Shown piece by piece: positions 1 through 11,760 of a stretch of 64,000 nucleotides of DNA. The notes beneath the pieces are model-generated. The model was not told the DNA's origin, made no database searches, and saw nothing but the letters and a program-made list of their open reading frames with translations. This DNA comes from Megaleporinus macrocephalus (lineage: Eukaryota; Chordata; Actinopteri; Characiformes; Anostomidae), in NCBI GenBank assembly GCA_021613375.1, contig CM038719.1, positions 1,604,218-1,668,217 of the forward strand, in the 5' to 3' direction. Within the stretch, counting starts at the first letter, position 1. Every line of letters begins with the position of its first letter. Both the position numbers and the translations under genes were made by a program.

Positions 1-90
1 GTTTATTATATTGTGGTTTTATTACAGTAATCTGTGGCCCTAATATATTAATTCATAACCTTAATATTTAAATTATTTAAATATTTAAAT
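1..90. other. AT-rich flank, no feature seen
   Basis: AT-rich sequence leading into a short tandem repeat. No gene or element is recognised. Confidence 0.5.
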
Positions 91-226
91 CTGTGTCCCC
101 AGTATAGTCTTATGTGGACTGTATGTAGTAATCTGTGTCCTCAGTATAGTCATATGTGGACTGTATGTAGTAATCTGTGTCCTCAGTATAGTCATATGTG
201 GACTGTATGTAGTAATCTGTGTCCTC
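91..226. repeat. 42-bp tandem repeat, about 3.2 copies
   Basis: Three near-identical 42-bp units begin at 91, 133 and 175, with a partial fourth at 217. Each starts CTGTGTCC and contains TATGTGGACTG. The unit is a multiple of three, so a frame stays open through it, but it is not a gene. Confidence 0.9.
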
Positions 227-639
227 AACATGTTAAGGAGGGTGGTCACTGTGAAGATCAGCTAAAGGTCAGACATAAGAACGTCCAGCTCTGTATGAAC
301 TGCTGAGTGTCAGTAGGGGGCGAAATTCAGCCCCTGCAGGAGAGACACGCTCCTCTGTGAGTCGAGACGGTCGCCTGTGGGCTGCACATGTGCGCCATCT
401 GCAGGTGCTGTGCAGTCACTACAGACGGAGGCGCGCACTTTATTACATTCCACATGCTCAGCAGAGCAGCTTCTTATTGGTGCAGCCCGAGGCTCCAGAA
501 CGTAACCACTCCGTTTAAGGTGGAACAGAAAAACTTCCACCTCCGGAATCTGTACTTATTACATAACGTAGCAACTCTGTGTGTGTTTAGAGTCGAGGCT
601 GTTGTGTTTCACGCCTGTTGTGAGTCAGTTCTGCAGAAA
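227..639. other. Unique-looking stretch, no gene recognised
   Basis: Mixed-composition sequence between two tandem arrays. The open frames here have no recognisable domain and run into the adjoining repeat. I see no RNA gene or element. Confidence 0.4.
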
Positions 640-3600
640 CGTGCGTGTGTGTGTGTGAGTCGGTTCTGGAACAGTGTGTGTGTGTGTGTGTGTGTGTGTG
701 AGCGTGGGTTCTGGAAACGTGTGTGTGTGTGTGAGTGGGTTCTGGAACAGTGTGTGTGTGTGAGAGTCGGTTCTGGAACAGTGTGTGTGTGAGTCGGTTC
801 TGGAACAGTGTGTGTGTGAGTCGGTTCTGGAACAGTGTGTGTGTGTGTGAGCGTGGGTTCTGGAAACATGTGTGTGTGTGTGAGTTGGTTCTGGAACAGT
901 GTGTGTGTGTGAGAGTCGGTTCTGGAACAGTGTGTGTGTGAGTCGGTTCTGGAACAGTGTGTGTGTGTGTGTGTGTGAGTTGGTTCTGGAACAGTGTGTG
1001 TGTGTGAGAGTCGGTTCTGGAACAGTGTGTGTGTGTGTGTGAGTCGGTTCTGGAACAGTGTGTGTGTGTGTGTGTGAGTCGGTTCTGGAACAGTGTGTGT
1101 GTGTGTGAGTCGGTTCTGGAACTGTGTGTGTGTGTGTGTGAGTCGGTTCTGGAACAGTGTGTGTGTGTGAGTCGGTTCTGGAACAGTGTGTGTGTGTGTG
1201 TGTGAGTCGGTTCTGGAACAGTGTGTGTGTGTGAGTCGGTTCTGGAACTGTGTGTGTGTGTGTGTGAGTCGGTTCTGGAACAGTGTGTGTGTGTGTGTGT
1301 GTGTGAGTCGGTTCTGGAAACGTGTGTGTGTGAGTCGGTTCTGGAATAGTGTGTGTGTGTGAGTTGGTTCTGGAACAGTGTGTGTGTGTGTGTGTGAGTC
1401 GGTTCTGGAACAGTGTGTGTGTGTGTGAGTCGGTTCTGGAACAGTGTGTGTGTGTGTGTGTGAGTCGGTTCTGGAACAGTGTGTGTGTGTGTGTGTGAGT
1501 CGGTTCTGGAACAGTGTGTGTGTGTGTGTGTGTGAGTCGGTTCTGGAAACGTGTGTGTGTGAGTCGGTTCTGGAATAGTGTGTGTGTGTGAGTTGGTTCT
1601 GGAACAGTGTGTGTGTGTGTGAGTCGGTTCTGGAACAGTGTGTGTGTGTGTGTGTGAGTCGGTTCTGGAAACGTGTGTGTGTGTGTGTGTGAGTCGGTTC
1701 TGGAACAGTGTGTGTGTGTGTGTGTGAGTCGGTTCTGGAACAGTGTGTGTGTGTGTGAGTCGGTTCTGGAACTGTGTGTGTGTGTGTGTGAGTCGGTTCT
1801 GGAACAGTGTGTGTGTGTGTGTGAGTCGGTTCTGGAAACGTGTGTGTGTGAGTCGGTTCTGGAACAGTGTGTGTGTGTGAGTCGGTTCTGGAACAGTGTG
1901 TGTGTGTGAGTCGGTTCTGGAACAGTGTGTGTGTGTGTGTGTGTGTGTGAGTCGGTTCTGGAACAGTGTGTGTGTGTGTGAGTCGGTTCTGGAAACGTGT
2001 GTGTGTGTGAGTCGGTTCTGGAATAGTGTGTGTGTGTGAGTTGGTTCTGGAACAGTGTGTGTGTGTGTGTGTGAGTCGGTTCTGGAACAGTGTGTGTGTG
2101 TGTGAGTCAGTTCTGGAACAGTGTGTGTGTGTGTGAGTCGGTTCTGGAACAGTGTGTGTGTGTGTGTGTGTGTGTGTGAGTCGGTTCTGGAACAGTGTGT
2201 GTGTGTGTGTGAGTCGGTTCTGGAACAGTGTGTGTGTGTGTGTGTGTGAGTCGGTTCTGGAACAGTGTGTGTGTGTGTGAGTCAGTTCTGGAACAGTGTG
2301 TGTGTGTGTGAGTTGGTTCTGGAACAGTGTGTGTGTGTGTGTGTGAGTTGGTTCTGGAACAGTGTGTGTGTGTGTGTGTGTGTGAGTCGGTTCTGGAACA
2401 GTGTGTGTGTGTGTGTGAGTCGGTTCTGGAACTGTGTGTGTGTGTGTGTGAGTCGGTTCTGGAACAGTGTGTGTGTGTGTGTGTGAGTCGGTTCTGGAAC
2501 TGTGTGTGTGTGTGTGTGAGTCGGTTCTGGAACAGTGTGTGTGTGTGTGTGTGTGTGAGTCGGTTCTGGAAACGTGTGTGTGTGTGTGTGTGTGAGTCGG
2601 TTCTGGAACAGTGTGTGTGTGTGTGTGTGAGTCGGTTCTGGAACAGTGTGTGTGTGTGAGTTGGTTCTGGAACAGTGTGTGTGTGTGTGTGTGAGTCGGT
2701 TCTGGAACAGTGTGTGTGTGTGTGAGTCGGTTCTGGAACAGTGTGTGTGTGTGTGTGTGTGTGTGAGTCGGTTCTGGAACAGTGTGTGTGTGTGTGTGTG
2801 TGTGAGTCGGTTCTGGAAACGTGTGTGTGTGTGTGTGTGTGAGTCGGTTCTGGAACAGTGTGTGTGTGTGTGTGTGAGTCGGTTCTGGAACAGTGTGTGT
2901 GTGTGAGTTGGTTCTGGAACAGTGTGTGTGTGTGTGTGTGAGTCGGTTCTGGAACAGTGTGTGTGTGTGTGTGAGTCGGTTCTGGAACAGTGTGTGTGTG
3001 TGTGTGTGTGTGTGAGAGTCGGTTCTGGAACAGTGTGTGTGTGTGTGTGTGAGTCGGTTCTGGAACAGTGTGTGTGTGTGAGTCGGTTCTGGAACTGTGT
3101 GTGTGTGTGTGTGAGTCGGTTCTGGAACAGTGTGTGTGTGTGTGTGTGAGTCGGTTCTGGAACTGTGTGTGTGTGTGTGTGAGTCGGTTCTGGAACAGTG
3201 TGTGTGTGTGTGTGTGAGTCGGTTCTGGAAACGTGCGTGTGTGAGTCGGTTCTGGAATAGTGTGTGTGTGTGAGTTGGTTCTGGAACAGTGTGTGTGTGT
3301 GTGTGTGTGAGTCGGTTCTGGAAACGTGTGTGTGTGTGTGTGTGTGAGTCGGTTCTGGAACAGTGTGTGTGTGTGTGTGAGTCGGTTCTGGAACAGTGTG
3401 TGTGTGTGTGTGTGTGTGAGTCGGTTCTGGAACAGTGTGTGTGTGTGAGTTGGTTCTGGAACAGTGTGTGTGTGTGTGTGTGTGAGTCGGTTCTGGAACA
3501 GTGTGTGTGTGTGTGAGTCGGTTCTGGAACAGTGTGTGTGTGTGTGTGTGTGTGAGTCGGTTCTGGAAACGTGTGTGTGTGAGTCGGTTCTGGAATAGTG

Positions 3601-4151
3601 TGTGTGTGTGAGTTGGTTCTGGAACAGTGTGTGTGTGTGTGTGTGTGAGTCGGTTCTGGAAACGTGTGTGTGTGTGTGTGTGTGAGTCGGTTCTGGAACA
3701 GTGTGTGTGTGTGTGTGAGTCGGTTCTGGAACAGTGTGTGTGTGTGTGTGTGTGAGTCGGTTCTGGAACAGTGTGTGTGTGTGAGTTGGTTCTGGAACAG
3801 TGTGTGTGTGTGTGTGTGTGAGTCGGTTCTGGAACAGTGTGTGTGTGTGTGAGTCGGTTCTGGAACAGTGTGTGTGTGTGTGTGTGTGTGTGAGAGTCGG
3901 TTCTGGAACAGTGTGTGTGTGTGTGTGTGTGAGTCGGTTCTGGAACAGTGTGTGTGTGTGTGTGTGAGTCGGTTCTGGAACAGTGTGTGTGTGTGAGTCG
4001 GTTCTGGAACAGTGTGTGTGTGTGTGTGAGTCGGTTCTGGAACAGTGTGTGTGTGTGTGTGTGTGTGTGTGAGTCGGTTCTGGAACAGTGTGTGTGTGTG
4101 TGAGTCAGTTCTGGAACAGTGTGTGTGTGTGTGTGTGAGTCGGTTCTGGAA

Positions 4152-4184
<33 letters not shown>

Positions 4185-4392
4185 TCGGTTCTGGAACAGT
4201 GTGTGTGTGTGTGTGTGAGTCGGTTCTGGAACAGTGTGTGTGTGTGAGTTGGTTCTGGAACAGTGTGTGTGTGTGTGAGTCGGTTCTGGAACAGTGTGTG
4301 TGTGTGTGTGAGTCGGTTCTGGAACAGTGTGTGTGTGTGTGTGTGAGTCGGTTCTGGAACAGTGTGTGTGTGTGTGTGTGTGTGTGAGTCGG
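640..4392. repeat. Compound (TG)n plus GAGTCGGTTCTGGAACA minisatellite, about 3.75 kb
   Basis: More than a hundred units each consist of a variable TG run followed by GAGTCGGTTCTGGAACA. Variants of the conserved part are GAGTTGG, GAGAGTCGG, GGAACTG, GGAAACG and GGAATAG. Because both parts lack stop codons in several frames, very long open frames cross the array, including about 1,290 codons of His-Thr on the minus strand. These are composition artefacts. The alternating purine-pyrimidine runs could adopt Z-DNA. Higher-order structure is visible: the series GGAAACG, GGAATAG, GAGTTGG recurs five times. Confidence 0.95.
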
Positions 4393-4827
4393 TTGTTGTG
4401 TAATCGTTGTGTGACGTCAGGAAACTCATAAAAACACAAGTAGCTGTTTGTGTTTAGTGAGGAATCTGCAGAGAACTCCAAACCCAGAACAGCTCAGAGC
4501 CCCAAACACAGATACACACCAACTAACACACACAATACATACACAACATCTTCACTCTACACTACAACTACACAAACAATCACCTCTCTACACTGTAGCC
4601 TTCTCCCTGGTAAACTAACAAACAAACAAACAAACAAACAATAAACTCTGACTCGTTCTGCTGTTACCAGAATCTCATTTGTAGTTCACTCTGCTGCTTA
4701 TATACTACAAACAAAGAAATAAAAACTAAATACTGTTTTTCCCCAAAATTTTAACTCTTATTGTTTAACTGAGTATTAAACAATAGCGTAAAATATCTAA
4801 ATAAATCATTCCTCAGCATTAATGTAA
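4393..4827. other. Spacer with (AAAC)n microsatellite
   Basis: Between two arrays lies AC-rich sequence with an AAAC tetranucleotide run at about 4613-4641. No gene recognised. Confidence 0.5.
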
Positions 4828-5362
4828 ATAAATGAAAGGATGAATGAAAGAAGGAACGACTGAACGAATGAAGAATGAGTGAGTGACGGAGTGAGCGAGT
4901 GAGCGAAAGCATAAATGAATGTACATGTATAAATGAGTAAATAAATAAGTGAGTGAATGACTGACTGAATGAGTGAGTAAAGTGAGAATGACTAAGTGGA
5001 TGAATGTGTGAATGAATAAATGAATAAGTAAATGTGTGAGTGGATGCATGAATGAGCAAGTGAATGAGTGGGTAAATTAATAAATAAATGAGTACATGTG
5101 TAAGTGAATAAATGAGCGAATAATTGGGCGAGTGAATAAATGAATAAATAAGTAGATGTGTAAATGAATGAGTAAGTGAGCAAGTGAATGATTGAGTGGG
5201 TGAACAAAAAAAATAAAATAAAAATTAATAAATACAATTGTGAATGAGTGAATGAATGACTGAGTGGGTGAGTAAATAATAAATAAATGATTAAATGTGT
5301 GAATGAATGAGTAAGTGAGTAGATAAATGAATAAACCAGTTAATGTGTGAGTGAGTGAATGT
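4828..5362. repeat. Degenerate tetranucleotide satellite (GAAT/GAGT/AAAT)n
   Basis: About 530 bp of diverged tetranucleotides such as TGAATGAGTGAATAAA, out of register in places, which indicates an old expanded microsatellite. The His/Ser/Leu-rich minus-strand frames are artefacts. A similar degenerate tract occurs at 56820-57010. Confidence 0.85.
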
Positions 5363-5761
5363 CCAGCAGATGGTGCTGTTCTACCAGCTGTACTGAAGTA
5401 CCTGAGCTGCTGGAGTTTCAGAAGGTCAGTGTTTGGAATGTTAAAGCAGGTAAAGGTGAGGTAAACAGAGCTGCAGAGCTTCAACCTCCAGCACCGCTAA
5501 ACCTCCTTCAGCTAAAGGTCAACAAGGACCAATCAAATCGCAGCAGCTGGATAAGGCACTCTTTCCTGACTCCGCCCCCTTCACCCACAGAGACCCAAAT
5601 ATAGGGTTCTTTAAAAGATCTTCAGGAAAAAAGGCTTTTAAAGAAACACAAGAACCCTAAGAACCATTTGAACTCATAAACTGAGCTCTTCTTGGTGACG
5701 GCTCTCCAGAAAGCATTCACGCTTATAACACATATATAACAACATATATACATTAATAGCT
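5363..5761. other. Unique-looking stretch with a short palindromic repeat
   Basis: No gene is recognised. Around 5602-5670 there is an imperfect palindrome (GGGTTCTTTAAAAG facing AGAACC motifs) like the small foldback repeats common in fish genomes. Related GGTTCCTTAAAGA motifs recur near 7115 and 7760. Confidence 0.35.
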
Positions 5762-6182
5762 TTAAAGAGCCCATATCACTGAAAAGCAACCTTTCTTTCC
5801 TCTACTATCAGATAAAAGGGTTTGATTTGGTTGTAAACATGATTAAAGTTTAAATGTACTGTAGGCCATATACGGGAACCAAGCTGCCAAAATGAGTTCA
5901 CTGTTTCTGTGATGTCACAAAAAACATTTATTTATATCCAACCAAGTCAGGTTGCAGTAGTTTAGCTCCACCCACTTGGACTGAGGAGTGTTTCAGCACT
6001 GGACTGCTTTTTGAATGAGGCACTATACAGCACAGCCAATCAGAACAGAGCTCATTTGCATATATCAGCTTTAAAGGCACAGTAAATAAACAGCCTGTTG
6101 GTCGTGTAGAAGCAAATTAGGACTGTTTTTGGTGCACAATCACCTAAAAACGGGGGGAAATGTAGGATAAGACCCCTTTAAA
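5762..6182. mobile_element. Dispersed TTAA-bounded repeat, probable MITE
   Basis: Begins TTTAAAGAGCCCATAT and ends GACCCCTTTAAA, giving partly inverted ends with TTAA at each boundary. The internal CCAATCAGAACAGAGCTC appears in inverted orientation near 8108-8125 (GAGCTCTGCTCTGATTGG), so a related copy lies there. There is no coding capacity. It is probably a nonautonomous DNA element; the family is not identified. Confidence 0.45.
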
Positions 6183-6203
6183 AACTTTTACACTTCTTTT
6201 TCA

Positions 6204-7395
6204 CAAGTAACAGTTAGCACACGGGAGATCCAGGTCAGAGTTGTGGTGTTTATTTGTGGGTAAATAAGGTGGTACTGTAATATCTAGGCACTAAGTGAGC
6301 ATGTCTGATTGTTTAAATCAGGTCTGATCTGATGTACATGTAATAAAAGAGAAGTGAAGAGTGAATCTGATTAATGTAGCTGCTGGTTTTGTTTTAGTCC
6401 TGCTTTAAAGGGTGAAGCTTTTTGTGCAATGCTGTTAGACCTGCACGCTTGACCCCTGCACGTCTACCGCTCACCTTCAGTCAGGACGTTTCCCAACACT
6501 ATAGCACTTTAACAACACACTGACCACTGACCCTGCACAGCGGAGCGTCCAGTAATAGCAGGAGCTGGACTAAAGTCTACAGCTATAAATAAAAACACAG
6601 ACCATTTAAAGAAAAGTCCATTCAAAGTCACAGAAAATGGAATAAAGTTAAGGACCGACCCCCCTCCCCCCATTCACCCCTCCGCCCGTGAGCACACTTT
6701 GTTCCCAAACATGCGGCTCACATGCACATTCATTTAAAACAACACTCGTCAGACCAGATCAAATCCCCCCAAATTAAATCAGCATGAAATCCCAATTACT
6801 GTACCTGCACTGCTCTGCGCTGGACCACGGCCCTCGGAGCGGAGTCGGGAAGAGTGAATGAATAATTCCCGACCACAGAGTCGCTCATATGGAGAGCTCG
6901 GTGCTGCCCCTTTTAGGGGGGGGTTGGTGCTGGGGGCGGGGGGCTCGCTGAAAGGAGGGAGAGGCTCAAAGGTGGAATGCTTGTGCACACGCGAGCTGAT
7001 TAGATTAAAACTACACTCTGTGTTTGTGGTTCTAAACCTGTTTTTCTCAAACAGACAAAACACTTCAATCCGGTTGTGATCCTGGAAACACAGGAGACGC
7101 ATTAGAACCACGTTTGGTTCCTTAAAGAGCGTTTGGTTCTCTAAAGAAAGTTTTTTAAATTAATGAGATAAGTGTGTGAGGACCTGTGATGAAGTTGTCT
7201 AAAGAATTAAAGGGCCCATATGCAATTTTTTTCCTTGATTTTTTATGTTCTTTTATGCACCAAATGATAATAACTAGTATTTTTTATGGCCACTTTCCAA
7301 ACCTTAAAATTAAACAGGCTGTTTTTGTAACTGTGCCTTTAAGACTGATCAGTATATCAACCGTGACTTTTTTACAGTGTCTGAAAGGTTTTGAT
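6204..7395. repeat. Left copy of a 1.2-kb direct duplication
   Basis: Segment 6204-6496 is nearly identical to 7400-7673, and segment 7113-7395 closely matches 7757-8010. The intervening 6497-7110 is present only in this left copy. The duplication has no credible coding content; the longest minus-strand frame (6779-7111) has no recognisable domain. A G-rich tract at about 6917-6945 could form a quadruplex. Confidence 0.75.
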
Positions 7396-8040
7396 TTTTA
7401 ACAAGTAACAGTTAGCAGGTCAGAGTTGTGGTGTTTATTTGTGGGTAAATAAGGTGGTAATGTAATACCTAGGCACTAATGAGCATGTCTGATTGTTTAA
7501 ATCAGGTCTGATCTGATGTACATGTAATAAAAGAGAGGTGAAGAGTGAATCTGATTAATGTAGCTGCTGGTTTTGTTTTAGTCCTGCTTTAAAGGGTGAA
7601 GCTTTTTGTGTAATGCTGTTAGACCTGCACGCTTGACCCCTGCACGTCTACCGCTGACCTTCAGTCAGGACGTTTCAGAATCAGAATCAGAATCAGAATC
7701 AGAATTGGACTTTATTGGCCAAGTATGCCCACACATACAAGGAATCCAAAAATAAAATAGGTTCCTTAAAGACCATTTCTATAAAGTTTTTTAGTTAATG
7801 AGATAAGTGTGTGATAGAGTTGTCTAAAGAATTAAAGGGCTCATATGCAATTTTTTGGTCTTTTTTTCACGTTCTTTTATGCAACAAATCAACAAATTTG
7901 TTTATTCGTGACCACTTTCCAAACCTTAGAATTAAACAGGCTGTTTTTGTAACTGTGCCTTTGAGACTGATCAGTATATCAACTGTGATTTGTTTACATG
8001 GTCTGAAAGGAATAAAATCTCGTGGCATTAAAGGAATGTC
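7396..8040. repeat. Right copy of the 1.2-kb duplication, central part replaced
   Basis: It carries both flanks of the left copy (from ACAAGTAACAGTTAGCA, and GAATTAAAGGGCTCATATGC) but only about 85 bp between them. That gap is filled by the end of a retroelement at 7673-7745. Either the centre was lost here, or extra sequence was inserted into the left copy. Confidence 0.7.
7673..7745 (-). mobile_element. 3' end of a non-LTR retroelement, antisense
   Basis: A CAGAAT-type hexanucleotide run is followed by TGGACTTTATTGGCCAAGTATG. Read on the minus strand this is a polyA-like CCAATAAAG motif followed by a short tandem tail, as in LINE/SINE 3' ends of fish. It sits at the junction inside the right duplication copy. 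Confidence 0.6.
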
Positions 8041-8234
8041 TTTGCTTTCTTCTGTAAACACAAGATTTTGGAGATTATGTTTTCACTGGACAGTCATGAT
8101 ATGTTAATGAGCTCTGCTCTGATTGGTCTTGTTTTGTGCCTTATTTAAAAAAGCAGTTTAGGCTGAAACACTCTTTTTAACTTTAGCGTGAATAGGCAGG
8201 GCTGAACTGCTGTAGGCTGAACAGATGGATTTAA
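8041..8234. other. Flank with inverted relative of the 5762 element
   Basis: Contains GAGCTCTGCTCTGATTGG, matching the reverse complement of part of the 5762-6182 repeat. Nothing else is recognised. Confidence 0.4.
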
Positions 8235-8689
8235 AGGAGCAATATGTAAAATTTGCAGAATATGTTTGTAAGGTTTGTTGTTTAACACATTCTAAAATAA
8301 ACTAAAACAATCAGAAAGTGAAGAATTAGCAGTTAACAGTGTGTCAAAGATGGCTATGCATCATGCAGAGATATCTACTGAAGCTAGCATGCTAACCAGT
8401 TAGCCCCAGCCGATGCTGTCTTGTTATACGACTTTGCACCTCAAGAGGCGACGACGAGACACTATAATGACACTATAATCTGCCAGACGAATGAAGAACA
8501 CGTTTACAGAGTGATATAAACAGAAGCAGAACAGGAGTGAACGTTGGAGCTGTTTCACCAACGGAGACACTCTCGGAGAGGAGTGCGATGGCACTAACAT
8601 TTCTTCTAGACTGGTCAGGAGTGGTGAGGGATGAGGAGGAACTTTGTGGAGTATGAATTTAACAGACTGTCATCTTACATATTGCTCCT
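8235..8689. mobile_element. 455-bp MITE with perfect 15-bp TIRs and TTAA target sites
   Basis: The left end AGGAGCAATATGTAA (8235-8249) is the exact inverse of the right end TTACATATTGCTCCT (8675-8689). TTAA lies immediately outside each end (8231-8234 and 8690-8693), the target duplication of piggyBac- and Kolobok-type elements. No frame inside encodes a transposase, so it is nonautonomous. Confidence 0.85.
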
Positions 8690-8782
8690 TTAATTAAATG
8701 TGTTGTTTTTTGTGACATCACAAAAACAATCCATGGTTTGTTACCTCACCTAAAGGGACACTCTACATTTTTAACCATGTAC

Positions 8783-9375
8783 ACACGGTGTCTTTAAGCT
8801 ATCTGTCTTATCGGACGTCCAAGTCAACCTCACTGTGGACGAAGCCTGCTGTCCTGAACACAGTGGATGGTCATGTGATCTCATGTTTGTGTTCGTCCTG
8901 CAGGTTTTGTCATGACCTCGAGTCACTGAGAGATCTGCTGCTGACAGTGCTTCTTTCTCTTTACTGCTTTACTGCTGGAGTGTTTAAACACTGTGTCCAC
9001 TCACTGTCCACTCTATTAGACACTCCTACTACTTGCTGGTCCACCTTGTAGATGTAAAGTCAGAGACAGTAGCTCATCTGCTGCTGCACAGTTTGTGTTC
9101 CTCTAGTTCTTCATCAGTGGACACAGGACGCCGCCCACAGGACACTGCTGTCTGGATAGTTTTGGTTGGTGGACGATTCTCTGTCCAGCAGTGACACTGA
9201 GGTGTTTAAACTAACTAACACACCAGCACCACGTCAGTATCACTGCAGTGCTGAGAATGATCCACCTCCCTAATAGTATCTGCTCTGTGGGGGTCCTGTG
9301 GGGGTCCTGATCATTAAAGAACAGAGTAATAAAGTATACAGAGAATCAGATGAACTACAGTCTGTAAATGTAGCT
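8783..9375. mobile_element. Left part of a dispersed repeat unit (family unnamed)
   Basis: Motifs such as CACTGCAGTGCTGAGAATG, ATCCACCTCCCTAATAG and GATCATTAAAGAACAGAG recur inverted at 26245-26490, and part of them at 57176-57215, so this is an interspersed repeat. It contains no recognisable protein. From memory, close relatives are very abundant in otophysan fish genomes. It runs directly into the 45-bp array. Confidence 0.65.
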
Positions 9376-10811
9376 CCTGTATGGTCAGTGGAGCTGATAC
9401 AGTGGTCAGTGAGTGGAGGTCCTGTATGGTCAGTGGAGCTGATACAGTGGTCAGTGAGTGGAGGTCCTGTATGGTCAGTGGAGCTGATACAGTGGACAGT
9501 GAGTGTAGGTCCTGTATGGTCAGTGGAGCTGATACAGTGGTCAGTGAGTGGAGGTCCTGTATGGTCAGTGGAGCTGATACAGTGGTCAGTGAGTGGAGGT
9601 CCTGTATGGTCAGTGGAGCTGATACAGTGGACAGTGAGTGGAGGTCCTGTATGGTCAGTGGAGCTGATACAGTGGACAGTGAGTGGAGGTCCTGTATGGT
9701 CAGTGGAGCTGATACAGTGGACAGTGAGTGGAGGTCCTGTATGGTCAGTGGAGCTGATACAGTGGACAGTGAGTGGAGGTCCTGTATGGTCAGTGGAGCT
9801 GATACAGTGGACAGTGAGTGGAGCTGCTGTATGGTCAGTGGAGCTGATACAGTGGACAGTGAGTGGAGGTCCTGTATGGTCAGTGGAGCTGATACAGTGG
9901 ACAGTGAGTGGAGCTGCTGTATGGTCAGTGGAGCTGATACAGTGGACAGTGAGTGGAGGTCCTGTATGGTCAGTGGAGCTGATACAGTGGTCAGTGAGTG
10001 GAGGTCCTGTATGGTCAGTGGAGCTGATACAGTGGTCAGTGAGTGGAGGTCCTGTATGGTCAGTGGAGCTGATACAGTGGTCAGTGAGTGGAGCTCCTGT
10101 ATGGTCAGTGGAGCTGATACAGTGGACAGTGAGTGGAGGTCCTGTATGGTCAGTGGAGCTGATACAGTGGACAGTGAGTGGAGGTCCTGTATGGTCAGTG
10201 GAGCTGATACAGTGGTCAGTGAGTGGAGCTCCTGTATGGTCAGTGGAGCTATACAGTGGACAGTGAGTGGAGGTCCTGTATGGTCAGTGGAGCTGATACA
10301 GTGGACAGTAAGTGGAGGTCCTGTATGGTCAGTGGAGCTGATACAGTGGACAGTGAGTGGAGGTCCTGTATGGTCAGTGGAGCTGATACAGTGGACAGTG
10401 AGTGGAGGTCCTTTATGGTCAGTGGAGCTGATACAGTGGACAGTGAGAGTAAGTCCTGTATGGTCAAGGGAGCTGATGCAGTGGACAGTGAGTGGAGGTC
10501 CTGTATGGTCAGTGGAGCTGATACAGTGGACAGTGAGTGGAGGTCCTGTATGGTCAGTGGAGCTGATACAGTGGACAGTGAGTGGAGGTCCTGTATGGTC
10601 AGTGGAGCTGATACAGTGGACAGTGAGTGGAGGTCCTGTATGGTCAGTGGAGCTGATACAGTGGACAGTGAGTGGAGGTCCTGTATGGTCAGTGGAGCTG
10701 ATACAGTGGACAGTGAGTGGAGGTCCTGTATGGTCAGTGGAGCTGATACAGTGGATAGTGAGTGGAGGTCCTGTATGGTCAGTGGAGCTGATACAGTGGA
10801 CAGTGAGTGGA
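9376..10811. repeat. 45-bp minisatellite, about 32 units
   Basis: The unit is CCTGTATGGTCAGTGGAG followed by CTGATACAGTGGWCAGTGAG and TGGAGGT. It repeats with almost no length change; one single-base deletion occurs near 10248. Unit variants differ mainly at the W position (T or A) and at GGAGGT/GGAGCT. One related unit in single copy is in the repeat at 26290-26330, so the array grew from an internal piece of that dispersed repeat. Since 45 is a multiple of three, frames of 15-residue repeats are open on both strands; these are not genes. Confidence 0.95.
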
Positions 10812-10829
10812 GATATGAGGAGGTGATCT

Positions 10830-11276
10830 TTATCTTATGGGCGTATATACAGGAGAAGAATTTCTGAAGCTCTTGAGTTGATTGTGTGGAGGTTCCTGAA
10901 AGGTTCCTCACACTAACAAAAGTTTATTCATTTATTTCACTTCTACTTCTTCATTTGCTGTATTAGACATTTAAATCTGTCCACTGAACTCAGTACTGGA
11001 CGATATGGAATAATATCATATCACAATACCTCAAGATATTTCATGATACATGATATATTTAGCTTATCTGAGACTGAACATATAAATTAGAACCTGTAGA
11101 GCCTCACATAACAATACGGTTATTGTTATTCTGCTGTTATTATTTATACTACTGCTATTACCATTATTAGTAGTAGTATTATTAAAAGCATAATAATAAA
11201 AATTATAAATATCATTTGATAATTCAAGGTATTTTCACAGTACATGATATATGAGAACCTAAAGCTATACTACTGC

Positions 11277-11340
<64 letters not shown>

Positions 11341-11670
11341 CACTACTACTATTACAATTTCTTTATTATACTATTATTCTTAGTTTTATTAGTATAATAA
11401 TAATAATACTGCAACTAATACTTTAATTATTATAATTATATTAGAACAGTATATCATTATTATTATCATTATTATTATTATTTTAATTCGTTTTTTTACG
11501 AACAGCAGTAAAAACAAACAGTTCTAATTACACAATACATAATATGCATCATAATATTTTGTGTATTTGAGATAAAACACAATATACATATATATAGTTA
11601 TAATTTTATACTAATATAATCATTATCATCAGTTTTACGTATTTACGTATTTAGCATGATCACTTAGTTT

Positions 11671-11703
<33 letters not shown>

Positions 11704-11716
11704 GCAAGTACTACCA

Positions 11717-11760
<44 letters not shown>

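Noticed and set aside
609..4481. A 1,290-codon minus-strand frame rich in His-Thr, and other long frames in the same array
   Set aside because: The frame follows the TG/minisatellite composition, is open in several frames at once, and encodes only the repeat. No start context, domain or non-repeat exon supports it.
6779..7111. 110-codon minus-strand frame in the duplication
   Set aside because: The composition follows the GC-rich tract, there is no domain, and the matching segment is absent from the second copy.
9298..10867. 322- and 481-codon frames of 15-residue repeats
   Set aside because: The unit length of 45 bp is a multiple of three and lacks stops in several frames on both strands. 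The sequence is an expanded piece of a dispersed repeat.
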